Positions 26,417 through 38,027 of a stretch of DNA of 64,000 bases are shown here, in pieces. How positions within the stretch are numbered: the first letter of the stretch is position 1; each line of letters opens with the position of its first letter. The stretch comes from Chromera velia (Eukaryota > Sar > Chromeraceae), in the NCBI GenBank assembly GCA_018398765.1, contig JAHBMJ010001768.1:73895-137894 (forward strand), read 5' to 3'. The notes under the pieces were generated by a model. That model was not told the origin of the DNA. It did no database searches and saw only the letters and a list, made by a program, of their open reading frames with translations. A program made the position numbers and the translations under genes.

Positions 26417-29006
26417 AAAACAGAAAGAAAGGGAGAGAGAGAAAGGAGGACCTGTGTGACTCTCTGTGTCTTAATCCCGTTTTTGAAATGCTTCCCTGCA
26501 CGCATTTCCTCCACTCACTCACTCACTCACTCACTCACTTACTCACTCACTCACTCACTCACTCACTCACGGACTCACTCACTCACGGGCTCACTCACTC
26601 ACTCACTCACTCACTCACTCATTCACTCACTCACTCACTCACTCACTCACTCACGGACTCACTCACTTTCTCACTCACTCACTCACTCATTCACTCACTC
26701 ACTCACTCACTCACTCACTCACGGACTCACTCACTCACTCACTCACTCACTCACGCAAACATTCAGTGGCGCATTCACTCACTCATTTATTTACCCATTC
26801 ACTCACTCACTTACTTACTCACTCACTCACTCACTCACTCACACACTCACTCACTCACTCACTCACACACTCACACACTCACTCACTCACTCTCTCACTC
26901 ACTCACGCAAACATTCACTGGCGCATTCACTCACTCATTTATTTACCCATTCACTCACTCACTCACTCACTCACTCATTCACTTACTCACTCACTCACTC
27001 ACTCACTCACACACTCACTCACTCACTCACTCACTCGCTCACTCACTCACTCACTCACTCACTCACTCACACACTCAGTCACTCACTCACTCACTCACTC
27101 ACTCACGCAAACATTCACTCACTCACTCATTTATTTACCCATTCACTCACTCACTTACTCACTCACTCACTCACTCACTCACGCAAACATTCACTGGCGC
27201 ATTCACTCACTCATTTATTTACCCATTCACTCACTCACTTACTTACTCACTCACTCACTCACGGACTCATTCACTTGCTCATTTACTCACTCACTCACTC
27301 ACTGACTTATTCACTCACTCACTTACTCACTCACTCACTGACTTATTCACTTGCTCACTCACTGACTTATTCACTTGCTGACTCACTGACTTTCACAGAC
27401 AAGTTTGTTGACCAGTTCCATTGAGGTCAACGACTGCTCCATTGACGCGTTACCCATTGACACCAGAACCTGAAGGTGGCTGCACATTCGATCATCCATC
27501 CATTCATTCACGTATAAATTACATGAATGGAAAGATCAAAAGGAGACTGATCGATCAGGCGTCTCTCTCTCTCCCTCGTTTTTTTCCCCGCTTGTGGAAG
27601 TCAACCCACGCATTGCAGATGGGAAAAGGCATCAGAGGATCCGAACTCGTAAATAAATAAAAACAATCAATAAAAATATGAATAGATAAAAATACATGCA
27701 TGCAGTCTGTTGAACGTTCCTGCCTTAGAGGAGTACTCAGAGAGATTATATCTTTTTCCCTCTCCTTCTCTCTCTCTCCCCCCCCCCCCCNCCCCCCCCC
27801 CTCTCTCTCTGGTGCTGAGCCAGTGTCCCGCCCTCCTTGCTGATACATACAAACATCACTCACTCACTCTGCAATTTCAGGCGTGTCCTTGATGCGTACA
27901 AGAAAGTCCCGGGCCACCGAGAGATTGTGTTCTACCTACAAGCACGAGGGAGGGCAGTGAGTGTTGCACTGACTTCATCTGGCGCTATTGATTGATTCAA
28001 CTGACGAAAGAAAGAAAAAGGCAGGCGCCTCACATGCTCATATAGAGACAGCAGGAAGACACCCAATGAGCCGGACACATTGACGGACAGCCCAAAATTT
28101 CCCATTTTCTTCTTCATTGGTTCCTCCGCTTTTCTCTAACACAAAAAAGGCCAAGAACAAGAGCAAAGCAGCCAGAGAGCCAGGCTTAAGAAGGCCTTCC
28201 TTTTATTCTTCTTCCTTTCCTTTCCTTTCTGTTCTTTTTTTATTTTTCTTTTCTTTTCGTTTCTTTCTTTCTCTTTCTTGCACACGTAGAAGCCAGGATA
28301 GAAGTTGGGGCGGAACCAAGGAAGGACCCCCGACAGAACAGGACAAAAAAAAAAGAACCGACCAAATCTGTGAGACGAGGTGGGCTGAGGCTTCTTGCCA
28401 GCACTTCTCCTTTGTGCTTTTCGAAAGCCGCCCTGACGCTCTGCAGCTCCGACTCCGTCAGTCTCCTCTGCAGTGAGTGAGACAGAAAGAGAGAACCATC
28501 AACAAACAAGCAAGCAATACGGCGGGAGAAGAAGGGAGGAGAGACGGAAGAGAGCCAGGGAGAAAGAATTTTCCTGTGTGTGCTGTATCCTTTGTCTTCT
28601 CCCNNNNNNNNNNNNNNNNNNNNNNNNNNNNNNNNNNNNNNNNNNNNNNNNNNNNNNNNNNNNNNNNNNNNNNNNNNNNNNNNNNNNNNCCCCCCCCCCC
28701 CCCCCCCCCTCTCTCTCTCTTTTTCTGTGTGTGTCACTCTGTCGGTGTTAGTACTCGCAGCAGCTCTCCTGCTCTGCGATGAATTCGTGGGTGCAGGAGC
28801 AGAGCAAGTCTTCAACCCCTTTCACGTGCGGCATTCTTGCGTGCATTCATGTGCATATTCACACCATGCAGACTGAGGCAGTCCCTGACAGGACATACAG
28901 CCAGCCAGAAAAAGGACAACGCACAGCACTTTGGGGGAGAAACCCAGCATGAGCCAGGGTGCATACGGTGAATGGAAAGAAATTAACGTGGCGGCGTTAT
29001 TTCGGT

Positions 29007-29037
<31 letters not shown>

Positions 29038-30272
29038 GAGGCGAGTTCCGAAGGCCAACCGACCAACCGACCGACCACGAGTGCGGCCGCGAGAACCTCT
29101 CGAAGAACGGCAGAGGACTCCTCTTCTCTGCAGGCAGGCAGACACCGGAAGGCAGGCAGGCAGAGGGAGGGAGGGAGGGAGGGAGAGAAAAGGGAGGTAG
29201 GCGGATTGATCAACGAACGCACAAACTCCGAAAACACCAAAACCAGAAAAAGAGAAAGAAAGTCCGGTCCGAAGTTCAGAAAGAAAAGAGGGAACAAAGA
29301 ATCTTAGAGACACTCACAAAGAGAGCAAAAGGAAACGCAAAAGGAACTCACGCCGGCAAAATATCAGAAAAAAACAAAAAGAAAGAAGAAATCTGCATCC
29401 AGACCAAGCAGACACCTCCCTCCGGAGGCCAACGTTTCTTCTGAAGACAAAACAAACAACCCGTTACATCCGCAAATAAATATCCAAAAACAAAAAGAAA
29501 GAAAGAGGCAACATGCATCCATGCAGAGTCACTCACTGACGCACGCGCACATCTCCTCATCCCAGAGGGGTTCCATCAGGAGGGGCACATGGATCCAATG
29601 GACCTCAGGAATACAAGAAGGCTGGAATACGGGGGGGGGAGGGCGGCTCAAGGGGGGCAGATGCGGCTGGAGACTTAGCTCGGCAGCGCTTACTTCGCAT
29701 GCACGCAGGGGCCTGCAGGCCAGGGAGGCAGACAGAAAGCGGCGATCGGAATCGTGTCTCTCTCTCTCGCACACACACAAACACTCTCCCTCCCTCCCTC
29801 CCTCCCTCCCTCCCTTCGTTCCTCGCCTGCTTGCTTGCTTTCTTCATCTTTCTTTGTTTCTCTGCCTGCCTAGCTTGTCTTTTCTTGTCCTATAGAAATA
29901 CGGCCCGGAGGATGGAAAGCTCACTAAATGAAATTCCTTCACTTTTACGGACCACTGTGCAACCTGACCTTTCCGGAGCCACCAGCCCCCCCCTTCCCTG
30001 CAGGCTTCTCTCCGTCAAGGGAGCAGAAGGAGGAACCGAAAGAGAGGGGAGCCTGGAGTGCAGAGAGGGACTCGAGGAGGAAGAAGAAGCAGAGGAGGAG
30101 AAGGAGGGGGGGCTGACAGGAAGGATGCCTGGAGGCAGAGCCTGGGCCCTGAGTGTCTGCCGACTATCGTCACCCCAGTAGAAGCTTCTGTCGGGAAAAA
30201 CGGGAGAGACACCGGCAGAGGAGGCAAGCGCGGAGGCGGGCAGCTTCGGGGCCCCTGCATCATCAGAGAGCT

Positions 30273-30312
<40 letters not shown>

Positions 30313-30567
30313 ACAAAATAACCGAAATGAATCGCATCATATTCAAAAAAGGATTGGTCGTGCAGCAGCTTGATTGACTGCAGATGAATTCACCACACAA
30401 GACGACTACAAACGAAACAAAACGAAACCCGGCAGGGCCATTCCATTCCAATGAAACAGGGGAAGGAAGGAGGCATGCATATCAAGCAGCAAGGAGGAAA
30501 TGGAAACGATTGAGCGAAAGCCGAAAAACAAAGAGAAAAGTCAGGTAGAACGATAGAATACAAGAAA

Positions 30568-30599
<32 letters not shown>

Positions 30600-31015
30600 C
30601 AAAGAGAGGAAGGAAGGAAGGAATGAATGAATGAAGGAAGGAAGGAAGGAAGGAAAGAAAGAAAGAAAGAAAGAAAGACAGAAAGAAAAGAAAGAAAGAA
30701 AGAAAGAAAGAAAAAAGTGGATGATGAATCAGCAGTCACTCGCTCCCCTCATCTCCCTTTGTGTCCTTCCGTCTTTTCTTCTATCTGATTATTCTCCAAA
30801 CGTGTCAAAAAACAAGAAAAACAAAGAAATCGCCCAACGTCAAAAACCAAGAAGAACAAAGAAATCGCCCAACGTCAGCAAACAAGAAACACAAAAAAAT
30901 CGTTCAAGATCTGAACTCGACGAGAAGCCATGCAGCTGCCCGGGCGTCTTTTCTTTGGGGGGGGCAACGGCCGGCCCGACCTTCCTTCCACCTTCCTGGC
31001 TGCCGTTTTCTTTTC

Positions 31016-31046
<31 letters not shown>

Positions 31047-33055
31047 GTGTCATCGAATGACTTCGGAAGAGTGAGGAGCCCAATGCCCCAGTGAGTGCAG
31101 CCAAAAATGGTCAGACAGTGAAAAACATCGTCCGACAGAATTGTTTGAATCTCCCCCCCCCTCTGTGTGTGTGTGTGTGTGTGTGTTCGCTTTCTGGTGT
31201 CCCTCCTTCCTTCCTTTCATCGAATTCATTGCTGACGGACGCACGGACCCTCTTTGTGAATCTTGCGGAAGGGGTCCAAGTCAGGGATGGTGGGGGGGAT
31301 CTGCAAACACATAGGCAGGCAGGCACACACAATTCATGCACACACGCAGACTTTCCCCTTCACTGCCACAAGCAAACATGAAGCACAAGAGAAGCATAGC
31401 AAGAGAGGGAGAGAGAGAGAGAGAGCCAGACAGACAGACAGAGAGACAGGCAGACAGACAGACAGACAGAGAGACAGACCGAGAAACAGGCGACGAAAGG
31501 GAGGAGACAAGAAGTTGAAAGGACGGAAATCGGGTAAAGGACAAGAAACGCATCACTCAAATTTGCACTGGAGGAAAATGAGGAAATCAAAAGAGGATCG
31601 AGGCTATGCTCACAGCAGGCTGTGAAAATATCACAAAAGAAGTCGAGATTCCTCCTCCACCTCCACATACTCACACCGACTTTCTTTCTGAGATCCATCA
31701 ACTTGGGTGTCTAGTAGGCGTTCATGTGTGGATATGCATTCCATACCATACACTAACAAGCAAACGAAACGAAAGATGGAAGAAAGAAAGGCAGAGGGGA
31801 ACGAACGAATTAACGAACGAGCGCACCGTTTCCTCTGCCTGCTCGATCCAATCCTGAACGACCTATGTATATTTATATATGTATGTATGTATGAAAAAGA
31901 ATTATGTATGAAAGCAAATAAGCGCACCGATTCCTCTGCCTGCTCGATCCAATCCTGAACGACCTGTTTCGGCAGCTGCATGCACCCATCAGTTCATCGA
32001 TCCATTCAGTCAGCCAGTCAATCAGTCAGTCATGCAGTCAGTCAATCAGCGAGTCAATCAGTCAGTCAGTCAGTCAATCAGCCAGTCAATCAGTCAGTCA
32101 GTCAGTCAGTCAGTCAGTCAGTCAGTCAGTCAGTCAGTCAGTCAGTCAGTCAGTCAGTCAGTCATTTGAAGTGAGGATGCGGAAGGAAGCTTGTCTTCCC
32201 ATGCACTCATAAAAAAACGCAGGGAGGGTGGGTGGCATCGATTGACGCACGCAAGGACGCATTCAAATTTTTTGCGTGCGTCAATCTTCCCTTGCACTCA
32301 TCAAAAAATGCAGGGAGGGTGGGTGGCATCGAAACGGAGAATTAAATCCATAAAAGGCGTGCAAGGGCAAGAGACAAACACAAACGAACAGAAGAATGAC
32401 ACGCAAGCAAATAGAAACACGATTTAGAAACACGCAAGCAAGCAAGCATCCCGCTCCACCAAAGCCATGCTTCTTCGATCTAACCAAGTTTGTCTGCATG
32501 TGCACAGGATCAATGAACATTCATTCGACGTTTCTCTGTCAAACATGGATGCATAGATATACATTCGTATGAAAAGTCTGCAAGAACTCCAGCCAGAAAG
32601 CTTCCAGCCCCTCTGATGACCTGGATCTTTCGCTCCGCTCGTGCCTTTTCCAACCGTGTGTGTGTGTGTGTGAGAGAGAGAGAAGGGGAGTTGGGGTGTG
32701 CAAAAGAGAGGCTCACGCATGCACGGACCTCTTTGGGCAGAGAGGTGAGGAATTGGAGGAGAAATCTCTTCTCGATGGCGTCCACGCTCTGCTCCAAAGT
32801 GTCAAGAACAATGGGGACAAAGGGGGTAGTGGTCACGTGCTCACTTCTGTAGATGTCGTAGAGGAGGTAGAAGGACAAAAGCCGTTCAGGAAGACGAAGG
32901 AGAGAGTTCCGAAGCAGGAGACAAATCGCTGACCCCACACGGAACTGGGCATGTTTCGGAAAAGTCTTGTAGAAGGGGGCTGCGGCATCAGAGAACGTTT
33001 TGTCTGTCCCGCTCAAGATGTGAATGAGGGACTCCAACTCGCTCTGCGTCAACAT
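24418..33055 (-). CDS. CNOT11: CCR4-NOT complex subunit 11 (CNOT11) homologue, 13 exons
   Basis: Component of the CCR4-NOT mRNA deadenylase complex. Exons in order: 33055-32717, 31975-31928, 31710-31675, 31300-31237, 30254-29969, 29712-29537, 29125-29079, 28467-28363, 27935-27868, 27479-27391, 25601-25501, 25179-25105, 24510-24418. They sum to 508 aa, close to the human length (about 510), and all phases agree. The start MLTQSELESLI matches the family start. Family-like segments follow in order: FRVGSAICLLLRN, YDIYRSEHVTTTPF, TPKLMDL, a Ser/Pro-rich linker, SRPPPPVF..PLWDEEMC, LTDLVEHN, SLTSMELVNKL, MPEEFLRTYVVNC, LVCVFLNTLIYNRLL and IRSFCTDIMDIKEA. The small exon 29125-29079 and the first donor (32717 or 32729) are the least certain. 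Two exon junctions and one acceptor are locally duplicated. The gene is head to head with the chlorophyllase-like gene. Confidence 0.85.
24971..25148 (-). repeat. Duplicated exon-donor junction, CNOT11
   Basis: About 64 bp covering the 3' end of exon 25179-25105 and its donor occurs at 25085-25148 and again, in gene order downstream, at 24971-25034. The second copy has the donor G changed (CAG followed by AT instead of GT). Confidence 0.85.
25572..25789 (-). repeat. Duplicated acceptor-exon junction with (CATA)n between
   Basis: About 34 bp covering the acceptor and first bases of CNOT11 exon 25601-25501 recur at 25755-25789. The copies are separated by a (CATA)n / (CA)n stretch (25611-25750). 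Splicing at the distal copy would read into a stop before the proximal exon. Confidence 0.8.
26325..26428. repeat. Purine microsatellite (GGAA)n/(GGGA)n/(GAAA)n
   Basis: About 100 bp of uninterrupted purine repeats in a CNOT11 intron, before the long CACT array. Confidence 0.9.
26512..27390. repeat. About 880-bp (CACT)n array, donor-anchored on the minus strand
   Basis: Sense to CNOT11 this is (GTGA)n and begins at the donor of exon 27479-27391 (GTCAGTGAGT). It contains longer internal units marked by CGCAAACATTCA and ATTTATTTACCCATTCA, repeated four or five times, so part of it is a higher-order repeat of some 100-180 bp. Thr/His/Ser/Leu frames through it are artefacts. Confidence 0.95.
28604..28689. 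other. Assembly gap (86 N) beside poly-C
   Basis: 86 N followed by about 20 C and a CT run, in a CNOT11 intron (between exons 29125-29079 and 28467-28363). Flanking exon phases agree. A single N also lies in a poly-C run at 27791. Confidence 0.98.
30811..30906. repeat. About 33-bp degenerate tandem repeat, three copies
   Basis: Three imperfect copies built around AACAAAGAAATCGCCCAACG, in a CNOT11 intron. Just beside it lie GAAA/GGAA microsatellites (30560-30715). Confidence 0.75.
31820..31965 (-). repeat. Duplicated exon-donor junction, CNOT11 exon 31975-31928
   Basis: About 44 bp including most of the exon and its donor occurs at 31922-31965 and at 31820-31863, differing by one base. The copies are separated by a TATG-rich stretch. 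Confidence 0.85.
31998..32165. repeat. (GTCA)n array upstream of a minus-strand acceptor
   Basis: About 165 bp of GTCA, imperfect at its left end. It lies some 25 bp upstream, in gene sense, of the acceptor at 31976-31977, where it reads (CTGA)n. Confidence 0.95.
32187..32331. repeat. Direct repeat enclosing a perfect inverted repeat
   Basis: A segment of about 47 bp (CTTCCCATGCACTCAT... GGTGGCATCGA) is present at about 32196-32242 and 32287-32331. Between the copies, ATTGACGCACGCAA (32239-32252) and its exact complement (32272-32285) could form a hairpin with a 19-bp loop. Both are intronic in CNOT11. Confidence 0.75.
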
Positions 33056-34170
33056 CCCTTTTCTATCTATCGGTATAGCAGCTGATCTTCCTTCCTTCTT
33101 CGGGAGATTGGCGGTACAGATCCACCTGAGCAAAGGAAGGGGGCGTCTGGTCACTCTCTCGGTTGAAGAAGAAAAGTGATTTCAACATCAGATAGATAAG
33201 CTGTTGGGATGGACAGCCCTGGCTAACACAGGGAGCTGCCGCTCGAGCAAGTGAGGACAGATGGATGCAGAGGAGCAAGCTAGGGGAGTGTCACTCAGGA
33301 GACGGCTGGCCGGCCTGCCTTTATCGTCCCGTTCCTTTCAGCCTCCGATCCAGTTGCCCTGTTGGAGAATCTGACGAGCCTCGTGGAGCATGGAGAAGCG
33401 AAAGTCAATACAGCAAGGGAGACTAGAAGTCCGGTATGGCCGTCTGCAATGCTGTCACGCACTCAATGTCTGCCTACCAAGACGCCCGCCTCAATTCATG
33501 TGTCGAACATTCTGACATCCAATCAGCGGCACACGGTGGAGGCAGTCGAGTGAACCTGGCAGAAGAGTGTGTGTATAGATGCACGAAAATTTCTCACTGT
33601 CAGAGCCGAAAAGATCCGAAAAGCTCTTACCCAAAGGAAAGCGCCTGGCGCATCCTGGCGCGACTTGTTAGTTAGGTTTTCATGAAGAATCTCATCTGTT
33701 CTGATTCCCACGCAGTCCGTCTCCGTCTACGAGGTCCGGAAGGCCGCCCGTCTCCGCGATGTCTCCGCGTTGCGCGCGCTCGCGGCCTCTCCCCGTGGGT
33801 CCCGCATGGTCCCGCATGCATGGTCCCGCGGACCCGACGGGCACCTAGCTGATCTCGAAGACTTGAACCTGTTGAATCATTGCTTTCAAGCTGTCTAGCT
33901 CTCTCTCGAAGTCTAACAAGCACTTCATTTTCCCTTTGTGTGTGTCACAAACCGCGGAAAGGCAGGCTGGGTGGCTTTTCTTGCCCAATGTGCCTTTCCC
34001 TTCGATGGTTTTCGTCAAAAGGAAATTGCATGAGGACGCAATCCGTCTCTCACGGACCAGCCGTCAATCCCGTTGATGATGTCGTGAATTGTGTGCGCAT
34101 TTGCAGCAACAATGAAGGATCTGGGTGGTCTTTAATTTTACCGCCAGTCACCGCCGTGTCTGGCTGAGGA
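33056..34170. promoter_or_regulatory. Candidate divergent promoter, CNOT11 / chlorophyllase-like
   Basis: A 1.1-kb spacer between two head-to-head start codons. A CpG-rich block at 33718-33850 contains repeated GGTCCCGCATG-type units (GTGGGTCCCGCATGGTCCCGC, then the same again) and resembles the GC-rich blocks before the other genes. No credible frame is present. The call rests on position and composition. Confidence 0.4.
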
Positions 34171-36384
34171 ATGAAAATGAGTGAGCCGCATCTCCCCCCG
34201 GTGGGTCGGCCTCGCTCTCGGAGGAGACGGCTTGGCAGTCTGCTCATGATCTGCACCGTCTCTGCCACCTCTTCCTTCTCCCCTGCAGACAGCGGTTTGG
34301 GGTGTAGGCAACAGCTGTGTATGGGGAGAAGGAGAGACGGAGCTGTTCGACAGAAAAGCTGGTTGGAGAGAACCGCAGGCAGAGGGACAAAAACCCCAAG
34401 AGAGAGCCTCCACCATCTACCCTCATCTTTTCGAGAAGGAATTGCCCCCGGAGGATCTGAGGCCCGAGGGAGACGGCAGACGCTATCCTCGATAGGCAGC
34501 TGTCTCTGCGCAGTGGCAATGGGCGTGGCGTCCCCCTTTGCCTGTGGGGTGGGGGACCCGGCCCTCGCCAGGGCCTCTGCGGTGGGCGCCACCGGGGGCG
34601 GCGGGAGTGGTCGGCGGATTGCGGTCATGTCGGGCGGGTTCAAAGTGCCTGCTAGCCAATACATGTCGTACATGGGGTTTTTGTCGGATCTGGGGTTTGA
34701 TTGTGCAGTGATAGCAGACTCTAGAGACTCGAACAACGCGCAGACGGGAAGGGAGGGGGCGCAGCTGGTGTTTCAGGAAGTGTTGAGGCGTTGGGATTGG
34801 CCGGGGCCGCTGCCTTCCGGAGGGTCTTCTGTAGAGTCGATGGAGCTGGTCAACTGGGAGCGTGCGGTGGCGCCCTCCTTGTTGAATGTCCCAGTGGCAC
34901 CACCCAGGAGTCCGGGGGAGGGCGTACTCTTTCTGGGACACTCGCGTGGGGGCAAACTGGCGGTTTTGGCGGCAGAGACGGCGCTCCAGAAGGGAATACC
35001 GGTACGAACGCTTTTGTTGGTGTGTTCTTCGTGAACGTGTTGTGGTGTTTTAGTCATAGGAACGTGATCAAAAGACGTGATGGTTGTTAATGAAGTACAG
35101 ACGGCGCTGCGTGAGAGCACAAAGGTAGTTGAGTAAAGATACACGGAAAAAATGGAATCGGGGTTGACTGGTTAAATTCGTGTGAGAGGACGAGGAAAGG
35201 AAAAGGGAGCTTTGAGACTTTTAGTTCAAAGAGAGGAGTCTTGAGAGGGCAAGTACACATGCAGATTTGAGAGAGTTCTGTGAGAAAATGGAGGCCTCCA
35301 TGGTATCCTCTACATGCATTCATGGGGGGATTTTTCATCTTTCTTTATCTTCTTTGATTGCGGCAAATCACCGGGGGGGTGTGAGGTCCTTTGCTTCGGC
35401 ACTGTATGGCGCGACTTCATGCCCGCTTCTTGCATTTAAGCATTTCCAAACAGTTTCTGGCGCTTGCCTCTCTCTGCATCAATTAGTCTGTTAAAAAAGA
35501 AAAAGAAAAAAGTGTACCTTCATGGATTATTCTCGCTGTGACATCCACGTCACGATGGCGCATCTTTCTGAGACTATTCCGATACCCCCTGTGTGTCCAT
35601 ATTCATATTCATTCCTCCCCACCAACCTGTCTATTTCCCTTCTTTCTGTGCTCTGCTGCAGGTTCTTGGAATTGTTCTGATCGACCCAGTCGACCACTTC
35701 TCTCCCTTTGAGGTCTACGACTCCTCCGCGTGCGCTCTGGATGACCTGAGAAAAGATGCGTGTGGGCTGTCTCGAGTGCCTCTGCTCATTTTCTCCTTCC
35801 CCTTCCCGCCTCTGAAGGAAACGAGAGGGGCAGTCACAGACGACCTCTGCGCACCTAAGTATTCCTCGGGGGAAGCGTTCTTGGTGTCTGCACAAATTGG
35901 AAGGGTGAGCAGCCGCGGGATGAATGAAAAAAAAAAAAACTTTCTTGGTGTCTGCACAAATTGGAAGGGTGAGCAGCCGCGGGATGAATGAAAAAAAAAA
36001 AAAAACCTTTCTTGGTGTCTGCACAAATTGGAAGGGTGAGCAGCCGCGGGATGGCCGGATGGATGGAGGCTTTTTTTGTTATTTTTTTTTGGTCCGTCTG
36101 TTCTTTGTTCATGCATCGGATGGCAGTGAGAGAGTAATTGTCGAACGTCTCGCGTGTTGCATTGTCGTTTCCTTTGCCACCTCTGTAACGAAAAGAGTCA
36201 CACAAACCGCCTGTCTCTCATTCTGTCTGTCGGTCTGTGTGTCGACTTAATTGTATTGATCCGCCGGGAGGGAAGGAGGACCGTAGGCTGGAGCTGGACA
36301 CAAAAACGTTTCTTACGCATCTTCGAGGTCGTGCATTTCTATGCGCATCTGTGTTCTCGCCGTCCGTTCTTCTCTCTCTCTCTC

Positions 36385-36432
<48 letters not shown>

Positions 36433-37099
36433 TGGGTGTGGGTGTGTGCTTTTCTGCGTGTGTTTGTTTGTGGATGTGTCTCCCTGTGTCTCGATCTCTC
36501 CTTGCATCTATCTACCTGTCTGTTGTGTTCAGGGCATTCCTCCCTCTGACGTTCATCTGTTCTCTCAAGACGACGACGTCCATGAGTTCCGCTCTCTCGA
36601 GGGATGTCCCGTCAGACGATTCCTTCCTCATCATCAACTGGAGGCATCCTTGCCTCCGTTTTCCTCCTCTTCTTCTAGGTCTTCTTCTTCTTCTCCTTCC
36701 TCTTCTTCCCCTTCCCCCTCGTCTTCTTCCCGTCCTCCTCCTCCTTCTACTTCTTTTTCTTCTTCTCTGTCTTCTCGACTGCCGGGGGTTTCTTCTGCAA
36801 CGAAACAGAAGAAGCAGCTCCTCCTCCAATCAACTTGGGGCGGCTCCTCCGAGAACGGCGAACGAGGGGGAGGGTGCACCTCTCCCTCTCCCTCTATGAG
36901 AGTAACAGAGACCGTCCCGCTGGACGCTTTCGGGGATCGGTGGACGGAAAAGGGCTGGGCTGGACTCCAGGGTGGGGCTCCGATCTTCTACCTCCGTGTG
37001 CAGGGAGGGGGACACCTACAGGTAGTGGACAACCGCCAGAAATTGGGGTTTTTGAACATCTGTCATGTCGGATTCAACAGCGATGAGGCAATCAGAGAG

Positions 37100-37136
<37 letters not shown>

Positions 37137-37144
37137 TCTATCTG

Positions 37145-37175
<31 letters not shown>

Positions 37176-37294
37176 GTCTCTCTGTGTCTGTCTGTGTCTG
37201 TCTGTGTCTGTCTGTGTCTGTCTGTGTCTGTCTGTGTCTGTCTGTGTCTGTCTGTGTCTGTCTGTGTCTGTCTGTCTGTCTCTGTGTCTGCCTG

Positions 37295-37342
<48 letters not shown>

Positions 37343-38027
37343 TGTGTCTGTCTGTCTGTCTGTCTGTCTGTCGGGCCCCCTGCCCACTTTGTCTTAGTTG
37401 TCGTTATGTTCTTTTGTCTTTCTTGCTTTCTTTCTTTTTGTCTGTTGTGTTCACGAAGAAAAGAAGGGAAAGAAAGCATACAGTCAGTCTGTCTGTCTGT
37501 CTGTCTGTCTGTCTAGGCTGGTCGGCTCCCTGTTTGTCTGTGGTCTGTCTGCCTGTCCCTCCATGTTTCTGGAATCCCTGATTAAGAAGGCATCTGCACA
37601 AACAAAACAACTAAAGTCAATTGGGTTTCAAGAGACATTTGCGCCCGCGCGCGCGTGTGTGTGTGTGTGTGTGTGTATCTGCTTCTTTCTTTCGTGGTAG
37701 ATGAAGAGAAAATGCACGCCCTCAGAGGCATGCATGCACACTGTCGCTGTCCGGAAGGCAGAAAGGCCTCTATACGTTCCTGTTGGTGTTGCTTTTCTTC
37801 TTCACTCAGGCTGTATGAACTTGCTCCCATTTTTGCAGAAACTGCGAGAGACCATCAGCCGCTTTCTTCGGAGGAACTTGACTCCAACAGTTTTTGCGGA
37901 CCACACTGGAACTCCAGGGAAGGTGCCGTCGACAGAAACCGGGAGAGACGGCGTATCAGGCGCGTCTCTAAAGCACGGGTGGTCGGAAAAGATAACAAGT
38001 TCAGACAGTCTTGTCATACCCGCGTGA
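34171..38027 (+). CDS. Chlorophyllase-like alpha/beta hydrolase, four exons
   Basis: Predicted to hydrolyse the phytol ester of chlorophyll, by family. Exons 34171-35001, 35662-35904, 36533-37099 and 37839-38027 are all phase 0 and give 609 aa. An in-frame TGA at 34165 supports a start at 34171 or 34177. The nucleophile elbow GHSRGG (Ser codon 34942-34944) is the form typical of chlorophyllases. IDPVDH just after the second acceptor should carry the catalytic Asp. GGGHLQ (His codon 37013-37015) fits the catalytic His, and CAPK matches another conserved plant stretch. About 140 residues before the core are Arg/Ser/Gly-rich and could include a plastid leader, though none is clear. A Ser-rich insert (about 36655-36790) separates the Asp and His parts and is longer than in plants; it could instead hide a CT-rich intron. 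The second donor is triplicated. Confidence 0.75.
35878..36053 (+). repeat. Triplicated exon-donor junction
   Basis: Three tandem copies start at 35878, 35942 and 36009. Each holds the last bases of the second chlorophyllase-like exon, a GTGAGC donor and the following intron bases. Copies are near-identical and separated by A-runs of increasing length (12-15). Confidence 0.95.
37100..37372. repeat. Donor-anchored (GTCT)n array
   Basis: Starts at the donor of the third chlorophyllase-like exon (exon end 37099). It passes through GTCTATCTATC, an 8-bp GTCTGTGT repeat and CT/GT stretches before ending near 37372. Confidence 0.95.

Noticed and set aside
26111-27424. 437-codon Thr/His/Ser/Leu frame
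   Set aside because: Reads through the (CACT)n array of a CNOT11 intron on the antisense strand.
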